Translations under genes and position numbers: made by a program
Shown: in pieces, positions 1-12,100 of the stretch
Layout: the number at the start of each line of letters is the position of its first letter
How positions within the stretch are numbered: position 1 is the first letter of the stretch
The notes under the pieces: model-generated
Database searches by the model: none
Told to the model about the DNA's origin: nothing
What the model saw: the letters and a program-made list of their open reading frames with translations, nothing else
Origin: Sphaerotilus natans
GTDB taxonomy: Bacteria; Pseudomonadota; Gammaproteobacteria; Burkholderiales; Burkholderiaceae_C
Length of the DNA stretch: 64,000 nt
Assembly (NCBI RefSeq): GCF_900156335.1
Contig: NZ_FTMZ01000005.1
Span: 62,001 to 126,000, forward strand
Direction: 5' to 3'

Positions 1-35
1 GAAGGTCGTAGGTTCGACTCCTATCTCCGGCACCA
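1..35 (+). tRNA. tRNA 3' end (partial), probably tRNA-Thr
   Basis: The window opens inside a tRNA. A 5-bp T stem (8-12 with 20-24), the seven-base T loop beginning TTCGA (13-19), the 3' acceptor strand CTCCGGC (25-31), discriminator A32 and an encoded CCA (33-35) are all visible. The anticodon lies upstream of the window, so the amino acid cannot be read. The acceptor and variable region resemble betaproteobacterial tRNA-Thr(CGT) from memory, which is only a guess. A strong terminator follows at once. Confidence 0.85.
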
Positions 36-43
36 GACACCTG

Positions 44-76
44 AAGGGGTGATTCCAGAATGGAATCACCCCTTTT
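44..76 (+). terminator. Rho-independent terminator of the tRNA
   Basis: A perfect 13-bp stem (44-56 with 62-74) closes a 5-base loop and runs into a short T-tract (73-76). It begins 9 nt after the tRNA CCA end, as expected for a tRNA transcript terminator. The gene on the other strand ends at 98, so the hairpin may also serve it, although no T-tract follows on that side. Confidence 0.85.
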
Positions 77-97
77 CGTTGGAGGTGTCGGATCTGC

Positions 98-967
98 TCA
101 AGGCCGGGCGAGCTGCCCTTCCGCGGCGGCCGCGCTGCGCAGCAGGGCCTGGCGGACGCCGGCATCCAGACCCTCGAAACCACGCGATCCGGCGGCGGCC
201 GCGCGGGTCATCTCGACGCCCTGGCGGCTCGAGACACGGCCCAGCGCCATCAGCGCATGGTCGATGTTGTCGCTGCGCACCTGCTGCAGCAGGTAGTCGG
301 TCGAATCCATCGTGCCCAGATGGGCCAGGCCGTGCAGGGCCGACATCGCCAGCGCCGAGCGCTTCTCGCCGGTGTCGGCCTCCACGATGTGGACCAGCCC
401 GTCGAGCGCCTCCGGCCGCGTGGTCTGCTCGAGCACCTGCAGGATGCGGCCGCGCCACTCGGGCGGCAGCCGCCCGTAGTCCTCGCCCAGCGCGGTGATC
501 GTCTCGGCGTCGGCCAGCCGAGCCAGCACGCTGATGGCACTGCGCTCGACCGCCGGATGCGGGCTGCGCAGCAGCGCCTCGCGCCAGGCCGGCAGGCTGG
601 CCGCATCGGCCGTGTCCTCGAGCCGGCGAGCCAGCGCGATCGCGTCGTCGCCGGGCGGCAGCGCGGCCAGCCGGCCGATCTCGCCGGCGGTGGCACGGGC
701 CGCGGGCGGCAGCGCCGGCAGCACGATCGCCCCGGAAGCCCCGCTGCCAAACGGCGAGCCGGCCGTCGATCCGGGCGGGACGATCAGGCCGCCCCCCGTC
801 GATCCGGCCACCGCCGTGGCGCCGCCTTGCGCCGAGGCGGGAGCCATGCGGTCACGGATCAGCCAGGCGGCCGCGCCGGCCACCGCCGCCAGCGCCAGCC
901 CGGCCACGATCAGCCGAGCCGACCGCACGCGGCGCTGCATCCGGGAGGACTCAGGGGATGGTGACAT
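98..967 (-). CDS. Membrane-anchored HEAT-repeat-like protein
   Basis: This 289-residue protein has an N-terminal membrane anchor or uncleaved signal (about residues 18-37, preceded by several Arg). A low-complexity Gly/Ala/Ser linker follows, then from about residue 90 a run of helical pairs such as EALLRSPHPAVERSAISVLARL that resemble HEAT or PBS-lyase repeats. HEAT solenoids bind proteins; no catalytic motif is seen. The start overlaps the end of the upstream lysyl oxidase gene by 17 nt, so the two are probably co-transcribed and translationally coupled. A second Met at codon 10 would remove the overlap; neither start has a clear Shine-Dalgarno site. A scaffold or partner role for the exported oxidase is inference. 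Specific function is unknown. Confidence 0.75.
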   Translation of the reverse strand: MSPSPESSRMQRRVRSARLIVAGLALAAVAGAAAWLIRDRMAPASAQGGATAVAGSTGGGLIVPPGSTAGSPFGSGASGAIVLPALPPAARATAGEIGRLAALPPGDDAIALARRLEDTADAASLPAWREALLRSPHPAVERSAISVLARLADAETITALGEDYGRLPPEWRGRILQVLEQTTRPEALDGLVHIVEADTGEKRSALAMSALHGLAHLGTMDSTDYLLQQVRSDNIDHALMALGRVSSRQGVEMTRAAAAGSRGFEGLDAGVRQALLRSAAAAEGQLARP

Positions 968-2522
968 TCAGGCGTCCGGTGTTGTTGCTCTCGTCGAGCT
1001 CGTCGATCAGGTTCATCGGGTCCATGACGATCTCGAGCACATAGTTGCCGGCCGGCACGCCGGTGATGTCGACCCACTGACCCGACAGGTTGGAGCTGTA
1101 GACGTCCGCCCAGCCGGCCTGGATGCCCTGGTTGCTGCAGGTGTAGCGCGCCGAAGGGTTGGCGCCGCTGTCGATGCGGGTGATGTCCATCAGGCAGAAG
1201 CCCACCTTCTTGCCGGTGCGCACCACCGCACCGCTGGCGTCGAGCAGGCGGTACTGCGCAAAGCTGCGGAAGTGGTAGTGGCCGTGGCAGCCGCCCCACT
1301 CGAAGGAACTGTTCGAGGCCGGATTGCCCAGCACCAGATCGGCCGAGCCGATGTTGCGCGTCTGGGTGTTGAAGCGCAGCAGCCGGTGCGTGCCGGCGGT
1401 GATGGTGCCCTCCTCGATCTCGCAGGCATTCGCCGCGAAGGTCTCGGTGGTGATGCGCGGGTTGGCGGCCGCCATCGAGATGGTGATGTCGGGCCGGCCG
1501 GCGCTGGCGGTGCCGGACTGCGTGGCCTTCAGCGTCACGCCGGAATAGGCGCGGTAGCCGTGCAGCATCAGGAAATAGTCGCCGGCGCGCGGCGTGGCGA
1601 TCGTGACCGTCTCGGCATTGCCCGACAGGTAGGGCCGCTGGTCCCAGGTCGAGGTGGTGGCGAGCTGGCCGTACTTCACATGCAGATCGGCATCGCCGCT
1701 GCCGCCCGAGATCGAGAAGCTCACGCTGCTGACGCCCGCCGGCACCGCGACGCGGAAATTGGTCACGCTGCCCTGGGCGCCGGCCAGATTGGCCATCGAC
1801 GCGCCGATTGCCAGCGTCTGCACCGGATTGATGATGGTGTAGGTGCCGGCGCTCACGCTGCTGACCGACTGGCTGCCGGCAAAGGCCGCCGCACGCACCT
1901 GGGTGGTCGCGGTGACCAGGATCGGTGCGGTGTAGACCTCCGAGCCGGTGCTCGGGGTGCTGCCGTCCAGGGTGTAGCGGATCACCGCATCGGGCGTGGC
2001 AGAGGCCAGGCTGACGCTGACACGGCCGGAGTGCGTGCCCGGCGCCGGGCTGAAGGTGGGCGCGGCCACCGTCGCCGCCGAGCCCCCGCCGCCGTCATGG
2101 GTGGCCTTGAGCGTCAGGCCGCTGTAGGCGCTGTAGCCGCGCAGCATCACATGCCAGGTGCCGGCCGCCGGTGCGCTGACCGAGACCGCCTCGTTCGAGC
2201 CGCTGCGGTAGGGGCGGTAATCCCAGGTCGACAGCGTCGGCGGGGCACCGCGACGCACATACAGGTCAGCGTCGCCGGAGCTGCCGACGATCGAGATCGA
2301 CAGCGTGCTGGCGCCCGCCGGCACCTCGATCGTGTAGTGGCGCTGGCTGCCATAGGCCCCAGCAATGCCGCCGACCGCGGTGCCGCTGGCCAGGGCCTGC
2401 GGCACGGAGGCGGTCTGGGCCACGGCAGGCACGGTGACGGTCAGTCCAGGCAGCGCCAGCGCAGCGGCCAAGAGGATGCGGGCCAGCAGCGGTCCCGATC
2501 GGAGTGCGGTCAGTGCGGTCAT
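951..2522 (-). CDS. Exported lysyl oxidase-like protein with PPC and chitobiase-type domains
   Basis: The 523-residue protein has a signal peptide (cleavage near AQ36), a pre-peptidase C-terminal-like (PPC) domain at about 45-142, a chitobiase C-terminal-type beta-sandwich at about 153-230, a second PPC domain at about 235-335 and a lysyl oxidase domain at about 345-523. Lysyl oxidases are copper amine oxidases that turn peptidyl lysine into allysine. The copper motif WGGCHGHYHF (409-418) keeps all three His ligands. K439 and Y475 align with human K320 and Y355, which form the lysine tyrosylquinone cofactor, and sit at the same spacing, so an active enzyme is predicted. The substrate is unknown; the PPC and chitobiase-type modules suggest secretion and binding to a surface or polymer. 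It is divergent from the MbnP-MbnH fusion, with an AT-rich promoter region between them. Confidence 0.85.
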   Translation of the reverse strand: MTALTALRSGPLLARILLAAALALPGLTVTVPAVAQTASVPQALASGTAVGGIAGAYGSQRHYTIEVPAGASTLSISIVGSSGDADLYVRRGAPPTLSTWDYRPYRSGSNEAVSVSAPAAGTWHVMLRGYSAYSGLTLKATHDGGGGSAATVAAPTFSPAPGTHSGRVSVSLASATPDAVIRYTLDGSTPSTGSEVYTAPILVTATTQVRAAAFAGSQSVSSVSAGTYTIINPVQTLAIGASMANLAGAQGSVTNFRVAVPAGVSSVSFSISGGSGDADLHVKYGQLATTSTWDQRPYLSGNAETVTIATPRAGDYFLMLHGYRAYSGVTLKATQSGTASAGRPDITISMAAANPRITTETFAANACEIEEGTITAGTHRLLRFNTQTRNIGSADLVLGNPASNSSFEWGGCHGHYHFRSFAQYRLLDASGAVVRTGKKVGFCLMDITRIDSGANPSARYTCSNQGIQAGWADVYSSNLSGQWVDITGVPAGNYVLEIVMDPMNLIDELDESNNTGRLNVTIP

Positions 2523-2620
2523 GTCAGGGTTGAAGTCGGGCGTGTTTGTGTATCAATTCACAAATTATGTTACATGCATTTACATTGATGCCCCTCTCCT
2601 TTTTGCCGATGCCTTCGCGC
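2523..2620. promoter_or_regulatory. AT-rich divergent promoter region
   Basis: This is the only clearly AT-rich stretch in the first 4 kb and separates the minus-strand lysyl oxidase gene from the plus-strand MbnP-MbnH fusion. It contains runs such as CAATTCACAAATTATG around 2554-2569. No confident -35/-10 pair or named operator could be assigned on either strand. It probably carries the divergent promoters. Confidence 0.45.
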
Positions 2621-4444
2621 ATGCGCTCTGCACTGACTTCCATCTCGCCTCGTCCTGCATGGCCGATCGCCTGCCTGGCGGTCGTCTTCCTGCTGCCGGC
2701 CTTCGCTGCGGCCGCCACAGCGGCGCCACTGCCCCCCGCGCCCCGGATCACGCTGCAGGTCATCGACCGGACCGGCCGTTCACTGGAGCCCGACCGGCTC
2801 GGCGCGGTGCAGGACCGGCGCGGCCGGGCGTTGTCGATCAGCCGGCTCGACCTGATGCTCTCGGGCCTGCAGCTGCAGACCGGCGATGGCCGCTGGGTGG
2901 GGCCGACCGGCTGGCATGGGCATTTCCGCGCCACCCTGCCCGACCGGCACGAACCGCTGCCGGGCCTGGCGCCGGGCCGCTACCGCGCGCTGCGCTTCGC
3001 GATCGGCGTCGCGCCCGAGGCCAACCATGCCGACCCGAACCGGCTCGCGCCCGGCGACCCGCTGCATCCGCTGGTCAACGACATGCACTGGGGCTGGACC
3101 GGCGGCTATGTCTTCGCCGCGATCGAAGGCCTGTGGCAGTTCGACCGTGCCGAGGCCGGCCGCACCGGCGGCTTCTCCTATCACCTGGCCGGCGACATCA
3201 ACCGCATCACCGTGACGCTGCCGGGCCCGCTGCAGCTCGCCGCCGGCGGCACGCTGCGCCTGAAGCTCGATGCTGGCCGGCTGCTGGCGGCGGTCGACAT
3301 CTCGAAGGACGGCGACTCGACCCACTCGCGCGGCGACGACCCGCCCTCGCGGGCGCTGAGGACGGCGCTGGCACGCGCCTTCCGGGTCGAGGCGCTGGCC
3401 CCTCAGGCGGCCGCGGATCCGCGCAGCGGCACAGCCGCCGCCGGCATGGCCCCCATCGGCACCACGCCTTACCGCTGGAGCGCGGGCACCCACCTGCCCC
3501 GGGTGACGCTGCCGGCCGACAACCCGTTGACCGTGCAGGGCGTGGCGCTCGGACGCCAGCTCTTCGGCGATCCGCGCCTGTCACGCGACGGGCGCATCAG
3601 CTGCGCGACCTGCCATGTGCCCGACCGGGCCTTCGTCGATCCGGGCCGGGCGAGCAGCCGCGGCATCGACGGCCGCGAGGGCCTGCGCAACACCCCGACG
3701 CTGAGCAATCTGGCCTGGAGCCGCCATTTCGGCTGGGACGGCGGGCGCAGCACGCTGCGCGAGCAGGCACTGCGCCCGATCGAGCTGATGCACGAGATGG
3801 GCGACCGGCTGCCGCAGGTGGTCGAGCGGCTCGGGCGGGATGCGGCGCTGCAGGCGAGCTTCCGCCAGGCCTTCGGCGGTCCGGTCAGTGCACCACGCCT
3901 GGGCCTGGCGCTGGAACAGTACCTGCTGACGCTGGTGGCGCAGGACGCGAAGTTCGACCGCGTGATGCAGGGCCGCGCGCAGTTCAGCCCGGCCGAGAAG
4001 CGCGGCTTCGAGCTCTTCCTGACCGAGCATGACCCGCGCCAGGGTCTGCGCGGTGCCGACTGCTTCCACTGCCATGGCGGCAGCCTGTTCACCAGCCAGC
4101 AGTTCGCCAGCATCGGCCTGCCGCGCCTGAAGGGCCGCCCGGACGACCCCGGCCGCGCCGGCGTCACCGGGCTGGAGAGCGACCGCGGCCGCTTTCGGGT
4201 GCCGAGCCTGCGCAATGTCGCGCTGACCGCGCCCTACATGCACGACGGGCGCTTCCGCACGCTCGAGGAGGTCATCGAGCACTACGACCACGGCGTCGAG
4301 CGCGCTCCGAATCTCGACCCCAACCTGGCCAAGCATCCGCCCGCCGGCATGGGCCTGTCCGCCGAGGACAAGGCGGCACTGGTGGCCTTCCTGAAGACGT
4401 TGACCGAAGTGGCGGAAACACATCGCGTCCGCCCTGGAAACTGA
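2621..4444 (+). CDS. MbnP-like copper protein fused to MbnH-like dihaem enzyme
   Basis: The predicted exported protein of about 607 residues carries two modules usually encoded separately. Residues about 40-260 resemble MbnP: a beta-rich protein with the NHADPN and DPLHPL segments and the Trp-rich MHWGWTGGYVF block (Trp at about 157 and 159). Residues about 280-600 are a MauG/CcpA-type dihaem cytochrome like MbnH, with haem motifs CATCH (328-332) and CFHCH (481-485). In the known pair, MbnH oxidises a tryptophan of MbnP to kynurenine, which helps MbnP bind copper; a fusion would fix enzyme and substrate in one chain. The start at 2621 gives a normal signal peptide ending in AFAAA. In-frame ATGs at 2546, 2588 and 2609 are possible, and none has a clear ribosome site. 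The dihaem neighbour 99 nt downstream is probably co-expressed. Confidence 0.8.
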   Translation: MRSALTSISPRPAWPIACLAVVFLLPAFAAAATAAPLPPAPRITLQVIDRTGRSLEPDRLGAVQDRRGRALSISRLDLMLSGLQLQTGDGRWVGPTGWHGHFRATLPDRHEPLPGLAPGRYRALRFAIGVAPEANHADPNRLAPGDPLHPLVNDMHWGWTGGYVFAAIEGLWQFDRAEAGRTGGFSYHLAGDINRITVTLPGPLQLAAGGTLRLKLDAGRLLAAVDISKDGDSTHSRGDDPPSRALRTALARAFRVEALAPQAAADPRSGTAAAGMAPIGTTPYRWSAGTHLPRVTLPADNPLTVQGVALGRQLFGDPRLSRDGRISCATCHVPDRAFVDPGRASSRGIDGREGLRNTPTLSNLAWSRHFGWDGGRSTLREQALRPIELMHEMGDRLPQVVERLGRDAALQASFRQAFGGPVSAPRLGLALEQYLLTLVAQDAKFDRVMQGRAQFSPAEKRGFELFLTEHDPRQGLRGADCFHCHGGSLFTSQQFASIGLPRLKGRPDDPGRAGVTGLESDRGRFRVPSLRNVALTAPYMHDGRFRTLEEVIEHYDHGVERAPNLDPNLAKHPPAGMGLSAEDKAALVAFLKTLTEVAETHRVRPGN

Positions 4445-4492
4445 ATCCCAGCTTAAGACTGTGTCAAGGCGGAGGTTTGCCAGCGCCCGGTT

Positions 4493-4508
4493 GTAAACAA
4501 TTGTTTAC
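4493..4508. promoter_or_regulatory. Perfect 16-bp palindrome, candidate operator
   Basis: GTAAACAATTGTTTAC is a perfect inverted repeat in the 99-nt gap between the MbnP-MbnH fusion and the dihaem-ricin gene, 35 nt before the latter's start. Its AT content contrasts with the surroundings. Its symmetry suits a dimeric regulator; no regulator family can be named and no matching regulator gene lies next to it. Confidence 0.5.
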
Positions 4509-4543
4509 TCTTGGTAACCTAAGGTATCAATCGGAGACATCTC

Positions 4544-7033
<2,490 letters not shown>

Positions 7034-7042
7034 ATCAGAGGC

Positions 7043-9181
7043 TCAGCCGCTCAGCAACCCCGGCAGCCCGCTGGCGCGCCGGGTGCGCCGCTGCAGCGCA
7101 CGCGCCCAGACGCTGCGGTCGGGCGCCACCAGCGTGAAGGCGTCCTTCGCACGGGTGATGCCGGTGTAGACCAGCTCGCAGCTCAGCACCGGGTTCATCT
7201 GCGGCGGCAGCACCAGCGCCACATGCGCGAACTCCGAGCCCTGCGACTTGTGCACCGTCATCGCGAAGGCGGTCTCGACCCGCGAGAGCCGGCTGGCCAT
7301 CACCGAACGCGGCGGCAGATCGTCGCCGTCGACGAACCAGACCCGCAGGCTGCGCCCGTCGGCCGAGGGCAGCGCGATGCCGACATCGCCGTTGTGCACG
7401 CCCAGCGCCGGGTCGTTGCGGGTGACCATGACCGGCCGGCCGGCATACCACTCGCCGGCGGGCAGGCGCCAGCGCGCGCGCGCCCGCGCTTCGATCAGCG
7501 CGTTCAGGCCCGCCACGCCCCAGGCGCCCTCGCGCAGCGCACACAGCAGCCGGAAGCGGTCGAAGGCACGCAGCACGCCGACCACCCAGCGCTGGTGGGC
7601 GGCCTCGCCCGGCCCGTCCGGCCCGGCACGCAGCATGTCCAGACAGGCGGCATAGCCGAGCAGTGCGCCGGGGCGGCCGTCGAGCGCCAGCGCCACCACC
7701 TGCGCCAGCGCAGCCGATTCGGTCGCGCCCTCGGGCAGCGTCAGCCGCGCGACCGCGTCGTCGCGCTCGCGCAGCACCTGCGCGGCGCGACCGACATCGT
7801 TGTCGTTGACCGCCAGCGCCAGCCGGCCGATCGCGCCGCCGAAGCGCCGGCTCTCGCGCAGCATCACCGTCTGCTGCGCCAGCACCAGCGGCGGCGTGGC
7901 CCCGTCCTGCGTGCGCGAGGCCGGCAGGCACATCGCCGGCGGCAGCACCTGGCCGGTGCAGTCGGCGATCCAGCGGGCACTGTCGGCGTCGTAGTGCCCA
8001 TGCACCGCGCCGCGGCAGAAGTCGCCCAGCACCGCGCCGGCCTCGACCGAGGCCAGCTGGTCGCGGTCGCCCAGCAGCACCAGCCGCGCCGAGGCCGGCA
8101 GCGCCGCCAGCAGCGCGGCCATCATTTCCAGATGCACCATCGAGGCCTCATCGACCACCAGCAGGTCGACCTCGAGCGGATGGCGCGCGTCGTGGCGCAG
8201 CGTGCGGGTGTCGGGCCGCGCGCCCAGCAGCCGGTGCAGCGTGGTGGCCTCGCGCAGGCGCTCGCCCAGGTCGGCCCAGTCGAGCACGCCCGGCAGCGCC
8301 TGGCCGAGCTGCTGCAGCGCCAGGTCGATCGACTGCTTCAGCCGCGCCGCGGCCTTGCCGGTGGGCGCGGCCAGCGCAATGCGCAGCGTGCGCGGCGCCG
8401 GATGCAGCGCGTAGCCCAGCGCCAGCAGCCGCGCGACGGTGTAGGTCTTGCCGGTGCCGGGCCCGCCGGTGATCAGCGCCAGCCGACCGCGCAGCGCCAC
8501 CGCGCAGGCGATGCGCTGCCAGTCGGGCCCATCCTTCGGATCACGCGGGGCGAACAGCCGGTCCAGCCAGCGGCGCACCTCGGCCGGATCGGGTGCGGGC
8601 CAGCCGGTGGGATCGTCCTGGGCGGCCGGACGCATGCGCTCGCGCACCGCCTGCGCCACTGCCTGTTCGTCGCGCCAGTGGCGGCGCAGGTAGAGCCGGC
8701 CGTCGTCCTCCAGCCGCAGCGGCGCGCCCGGCCGCCGAGCCGAGGCGGTGTCGACCGCACCGCTGTCGCGCAGCGCCGCCATCCAGTCGGCCAGCGCGCC
8801 CGGCAGGCGCTGCAGCAGCGCCGCCAGCGCCTGCTGCGCCGTGGCCGGGCCGTCGAGCCAGCCCTCGTCGTCGGCGCGTGCGGCCGCACCGGGGCGGCGC
8901 TGCGCCAGCAGCTCGGTCAGCTCGATGCAGGTGTGGCCACGGCCCTCGCGCTGCGCGAGCAGGGCGGCGGCCAGCAGCGCCGCCACCGGCGCCTGCGGGC
9001 ATTCATCGGCCAGCCAGCGCGCCAGCGCGACATCGAGCCGGCGCAGCCAGCCCTGGGCGCACCAGTCGTCGAGCAGCGCCAGCAGCTCGGCCACGTCCGG
9101 AACCCCCGCAGGCGGGTCGAACAGCGCGAACAGATCGGCCTGGGCGGGATCGGCGGAAAAATCGGGCGTCGATCGGATCAT
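7043..9181 (-). CDS. recD: Exodeoxyribonuclease V subunit alpha, RecD helicase
   Basis: RecD is the fast 5'-3' helicase of RecBCD, which processes double-strand DNA ends for recombination and degrades linear foreign DNA. The 712-residue protein has an N-terminal RecD domain and a superfamily 1 helicase core with Walker A GGPGTGKT (239-246), LAAPTGKAAARL, the Walker B region VVDEASMV, and a late VHKSQGSEF motif. It is somewhat longer than the E. coli protein (about 608). Its ATG overlaps the recB stop by 4 nt (ATGA), so it is the last gene of a coupled recC-recB-recD operon. Confidence 0.95.
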   Translation of the reverse strand: MIRSTPDFSADPAQADLFALFDPPAGVPDVAELLALLDDWCAQGWLRRLDVALARWLADECPQAPVAALLAAALLAQREGRGHTCIELTELLAQRRPGAAARADDEGWLDGPATAQQALAALLQRLPGALADWMAALRDSGAVDTASARRPGAPLRLEDDGRLYLRRHWRDEQAVAQAVRERMRPAAQDDPTGWPAPDPAEVRRWLDRLFAPRDPKDGPDWQRIACAVALRGRLALITGGPGTGKTYTVARLLALGYALHPAPRTLRIALAAPTGKAAARLKQSIDLALQQLGQALPGVLDWADLGERLREATTLHRLLGARPDTRTLRHDARHPLEVDLLVVDEASMVHLEMMAALLAALPASARLVLLGDRDQLASVEAGAVLGDFCRGAVHGHYDADSARWIADCTGQVLPPAMCLPASRTQDGATPPLVLAQQTVMLRESRRFGGAIGRLALAVNDNDVGRAAQVLRERDDAVARLTLPEGATESAALAQVVALALDGRPGALLGYAACLDMLRAGPDGPGEAAHQRWVVGVLRAFDRFRLLCALREGAWGVAGLNALIEARARARWRLPAGEWYAGRPVMVTRNDPALGVHNGDVGIALPSADGRSLRVWFVDGDDLPPRSVMASRLSRVETAFAMTVHKSQGSEFAHVALVLPPQMNPVLSCELVYTGITRAKDAFTLVAPDRSVWARALQRRTRRASGLPGLLSG

Positions 9182-12100
9182 GTGCGGCCCTCCTCGTGCA
9201 CGCCCAGCGCCCGGTCGAGCGCCCGCAGCAGCGCCGTCGGCGGGCGCAGCAGCACGCAGCCGCGCTCAGGCCCGCGAATGCCGCGCAGGAACAGGCAGAT
9301 CGCGCCGCCGAGATGAACATCCGGGTCGTAGTCCGCCCCGAGCCGGCGCCCGAGCAGCCGGTGCAGCGCCAGCAGATAGAGCACCGACTGCAGCTCGTAG
9401 CGGTGCTCGAGCACCGCGCGTTCCAGCGTGGTGCGGTCGTAGTCGGCATCACGGTCGCCGAGGTGATTGGACTTGTAGTCGATCACCCACCAGCGCCCGT
9501 CGTGCTCGAAGACCAGGTCGACAAAGCCCATCATCATGCCGTCGAGCTGGCGCGGCACCAGCGCCGGGCGCTCGCGTCCGGGCAGCAGCGCCTGGCGGCA
9601 CAGCCGGTCGAAGGCGGCGCTGTCGAGCTGCCGGCTCGGCATCCAGAACTCCATTTCCGGCAGCAGCGCGTCGACCTGCTCCAGCGCGGCGCCGCCCAGC
9701 GGCGGCAGCGGCGCCGACAGCACCGCATCCATCCAGTCCAGCACCTCGTCGGTGCGCTCGCCGTGGCAGGCCCGATCGCAGCGCCGCTCGGCCATCCGGC
9801 GCACCGCGGGCTCGGCGCGACGGTCGAAGCCCTCCTGCGCCAGCAGCTGCAGCAGCTCGTGCAGGAAGTTGCCCGGCAGCGCGCCGCGCGGGAAGCGGTG
9901 CCAGGCCGCCTCGGCCTCGGTCGCCAGCTCGACGCCCGCATCGCCCATCGGCTGCACCGCCCATTCCTCGCGCACCTGCTCCTGGCGACGCGGATCGGCC
10001 AGCAGCGCCGGCAGGCCGGAGCGGTCCCAGACCTCGGCATCGATCTCGGCATCGGCATCGGCCCCGGGCAGCGGCGACGCCGTCGCCTCCTTCAGGTCGC
10101 GCACCAGCGCGGTGAAGCTGCCGACCGCCCAGTCGCGGTCGAAGGCGGCGCGGTAGACCGGCGGCTCGGCCAGCGGATGCGCCGGCGCGCGGCGCTGCAG
10201 CTGCGGGCGCTGCGTCACCGGCCGCAGCGGCGTCACCTCGATCGCACCGGCCACGAACGGATCGGGCGGCCGGAACGCGCACAGCGCCTGCAGCGCCTGT
10301 CCGACCTGGTCGACCGTCATCGCGGCGCCGCCGCCGAGCAGGTGGCCGAGTGCGCTCTGGTGCAGCAGATGCTCGTCCTGCGAACGTGGCCTGCGCACCA
10401 GGCCGACGCCCAACCACAGCAGATGGCGCGGCCGGGTCAGCGCGACATAGAACAGCCGCAGGTCCTCGCGCAGGCGCTCGCGCTCGGCCTCGGCCAGCGC
10501 CTCGTCGTCGGGCGCGAAGTCCAGCCGGCGCCGGCCCTGGGCATCGACCCGCTCGACGAACAGCGCGTCGCCCTTCTTCACCGGCCGCGCCGACGCCGCG
10601 AAGGGCATCACCACCACCGGATATTCCAGGCCCTTGGACTTGTGCACCGTGACGACCTGCACCAGCTCGGCGTCGCTCTCCAGCCGCACCACCCGCTCGT
10701 CGCTGCCGGCCTGGGCGCCGCCGCGGCCCAGGCCCGAGATCTGCTCGGCCAGCCAGCGGATCTGCGCCTGCTCGCCCTCCAGCCGGCTGCTGGCCGACTG
10801 CAGCAGCTCGCCCAGGTGCAGCAGGTTGGTCAGGCGCCGCTCGCCGTCGGCCACCTCCTGGCCGGCCAGCCAGCGCGCCGGCAGGTCCAGCAGGTGCAGT
10901 GTCTGGCGCACCAGCGTCAGGGCGCCCTGGCGCTGCCAGATGCGGCGCAGCTGCGCCAGCAGCGCCAGCCGCGCGTCCCAGGCGACATCGTCGTGCACCA
11001 GCCGCGCCAGCTCGTCGAGCGACAGCCCGACCGTCGCGGTGGCGAAGGCCGCGCGCGCCAGCCGGGTGTCCTGCGGCTCGGCCACCGCCTGCAGCCAGCG
11101 CAGCAGGTCGCGCGCCTCGGCGGTGTCGAAGACGGCATCCTGGTCAGACAAATAGACCGAGGCCACGCCGGCCCGGCGCAGCGCGCGGCGCACCGCCTCG
11201 GCCTCGCGGCGGTTGCGCACCAGCACCGCGATGTCGCCCGGCGCCAGGCGGCGCGCCTCGCCGCCGGGGCGGCAAAAGCCCAGGCTCGCGTCGTCGAGCC
11301 AGTCGACGATGCGCTCGGCCGCGCGGCGCGCCAGCGTCTCGCGCAGCTCCTCGGCCGGCAGCGGCGTCGGCAGCCACTCGATCTGCAGCGCCGCCAGCGC
11401 GGTGTCGCCGCGGCCGAGCGTCTCGCTTCGGCCCTTGGCGTCGACCGCCTCGAAGGGCAGCGTGGCCTCGCGGCCGGCGCCCGGTTCGGCCGGTTCGGCC
11501 AAGGTGCCGAAGGCAAAGGCCTCGCCGGGCCGGCGCTGCTCGGCCTGCAGGAAGACCGCGTTGACCGCGCCGACCAGCGCCTGCGTCGAGCGGTAGTTGG
11601 TGCCCAGCGCGTGGTGGCGGCCGGCGGTGGCGCGGCGCACCGCCAGGTAGCTGTAGATGTCAGCGCCGCGGAAGCGGTAGATCGACTGCTTCGGGTCGCC
11701 GATCATCAGCAGCGCGGTGGCCGGATCGTCGTCGGCCACCCGGTAGAGCCGGTCGAACAGCCGGTACTGCAGCGGCGAGGTGTCCTGGAACTCGTCGATC
11801 AGCGCCACCGGGTACTGCGCCAGGATGCCCTCGCGCAGCCGCGGGCCGGCCTCGCCCGCCAGCGCCTGCTCGAGCCGGCGCTGCAGGTCGGCGAAGCCGA
11901 ACTGCGCCGAGGCGCGCTTGAGCTGCTCGAGCCGCTGCGCGATGCGCCGCGCCGCATGGCGCAGCAGGCGCGGGCCCGGCGGCTCCAGCGCCGCCAGCTC
12001 GGCCTGCAGCGCCTCGAACTCGGCAAAGGCGGCCGGAATCTCGCCGCAGTCCTGGTTCTTCTTCAGCGCCTCGCGCAGGCCGTCGGGCGTCAGGCGCCGC

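Noticed and set aside
495-2588. A 697-residue open frame on the + strand over the lysyl oxidase gene
   Set aside because: The opposite strand carries complete PPC and lysyl oxidase domains; this translation has none.
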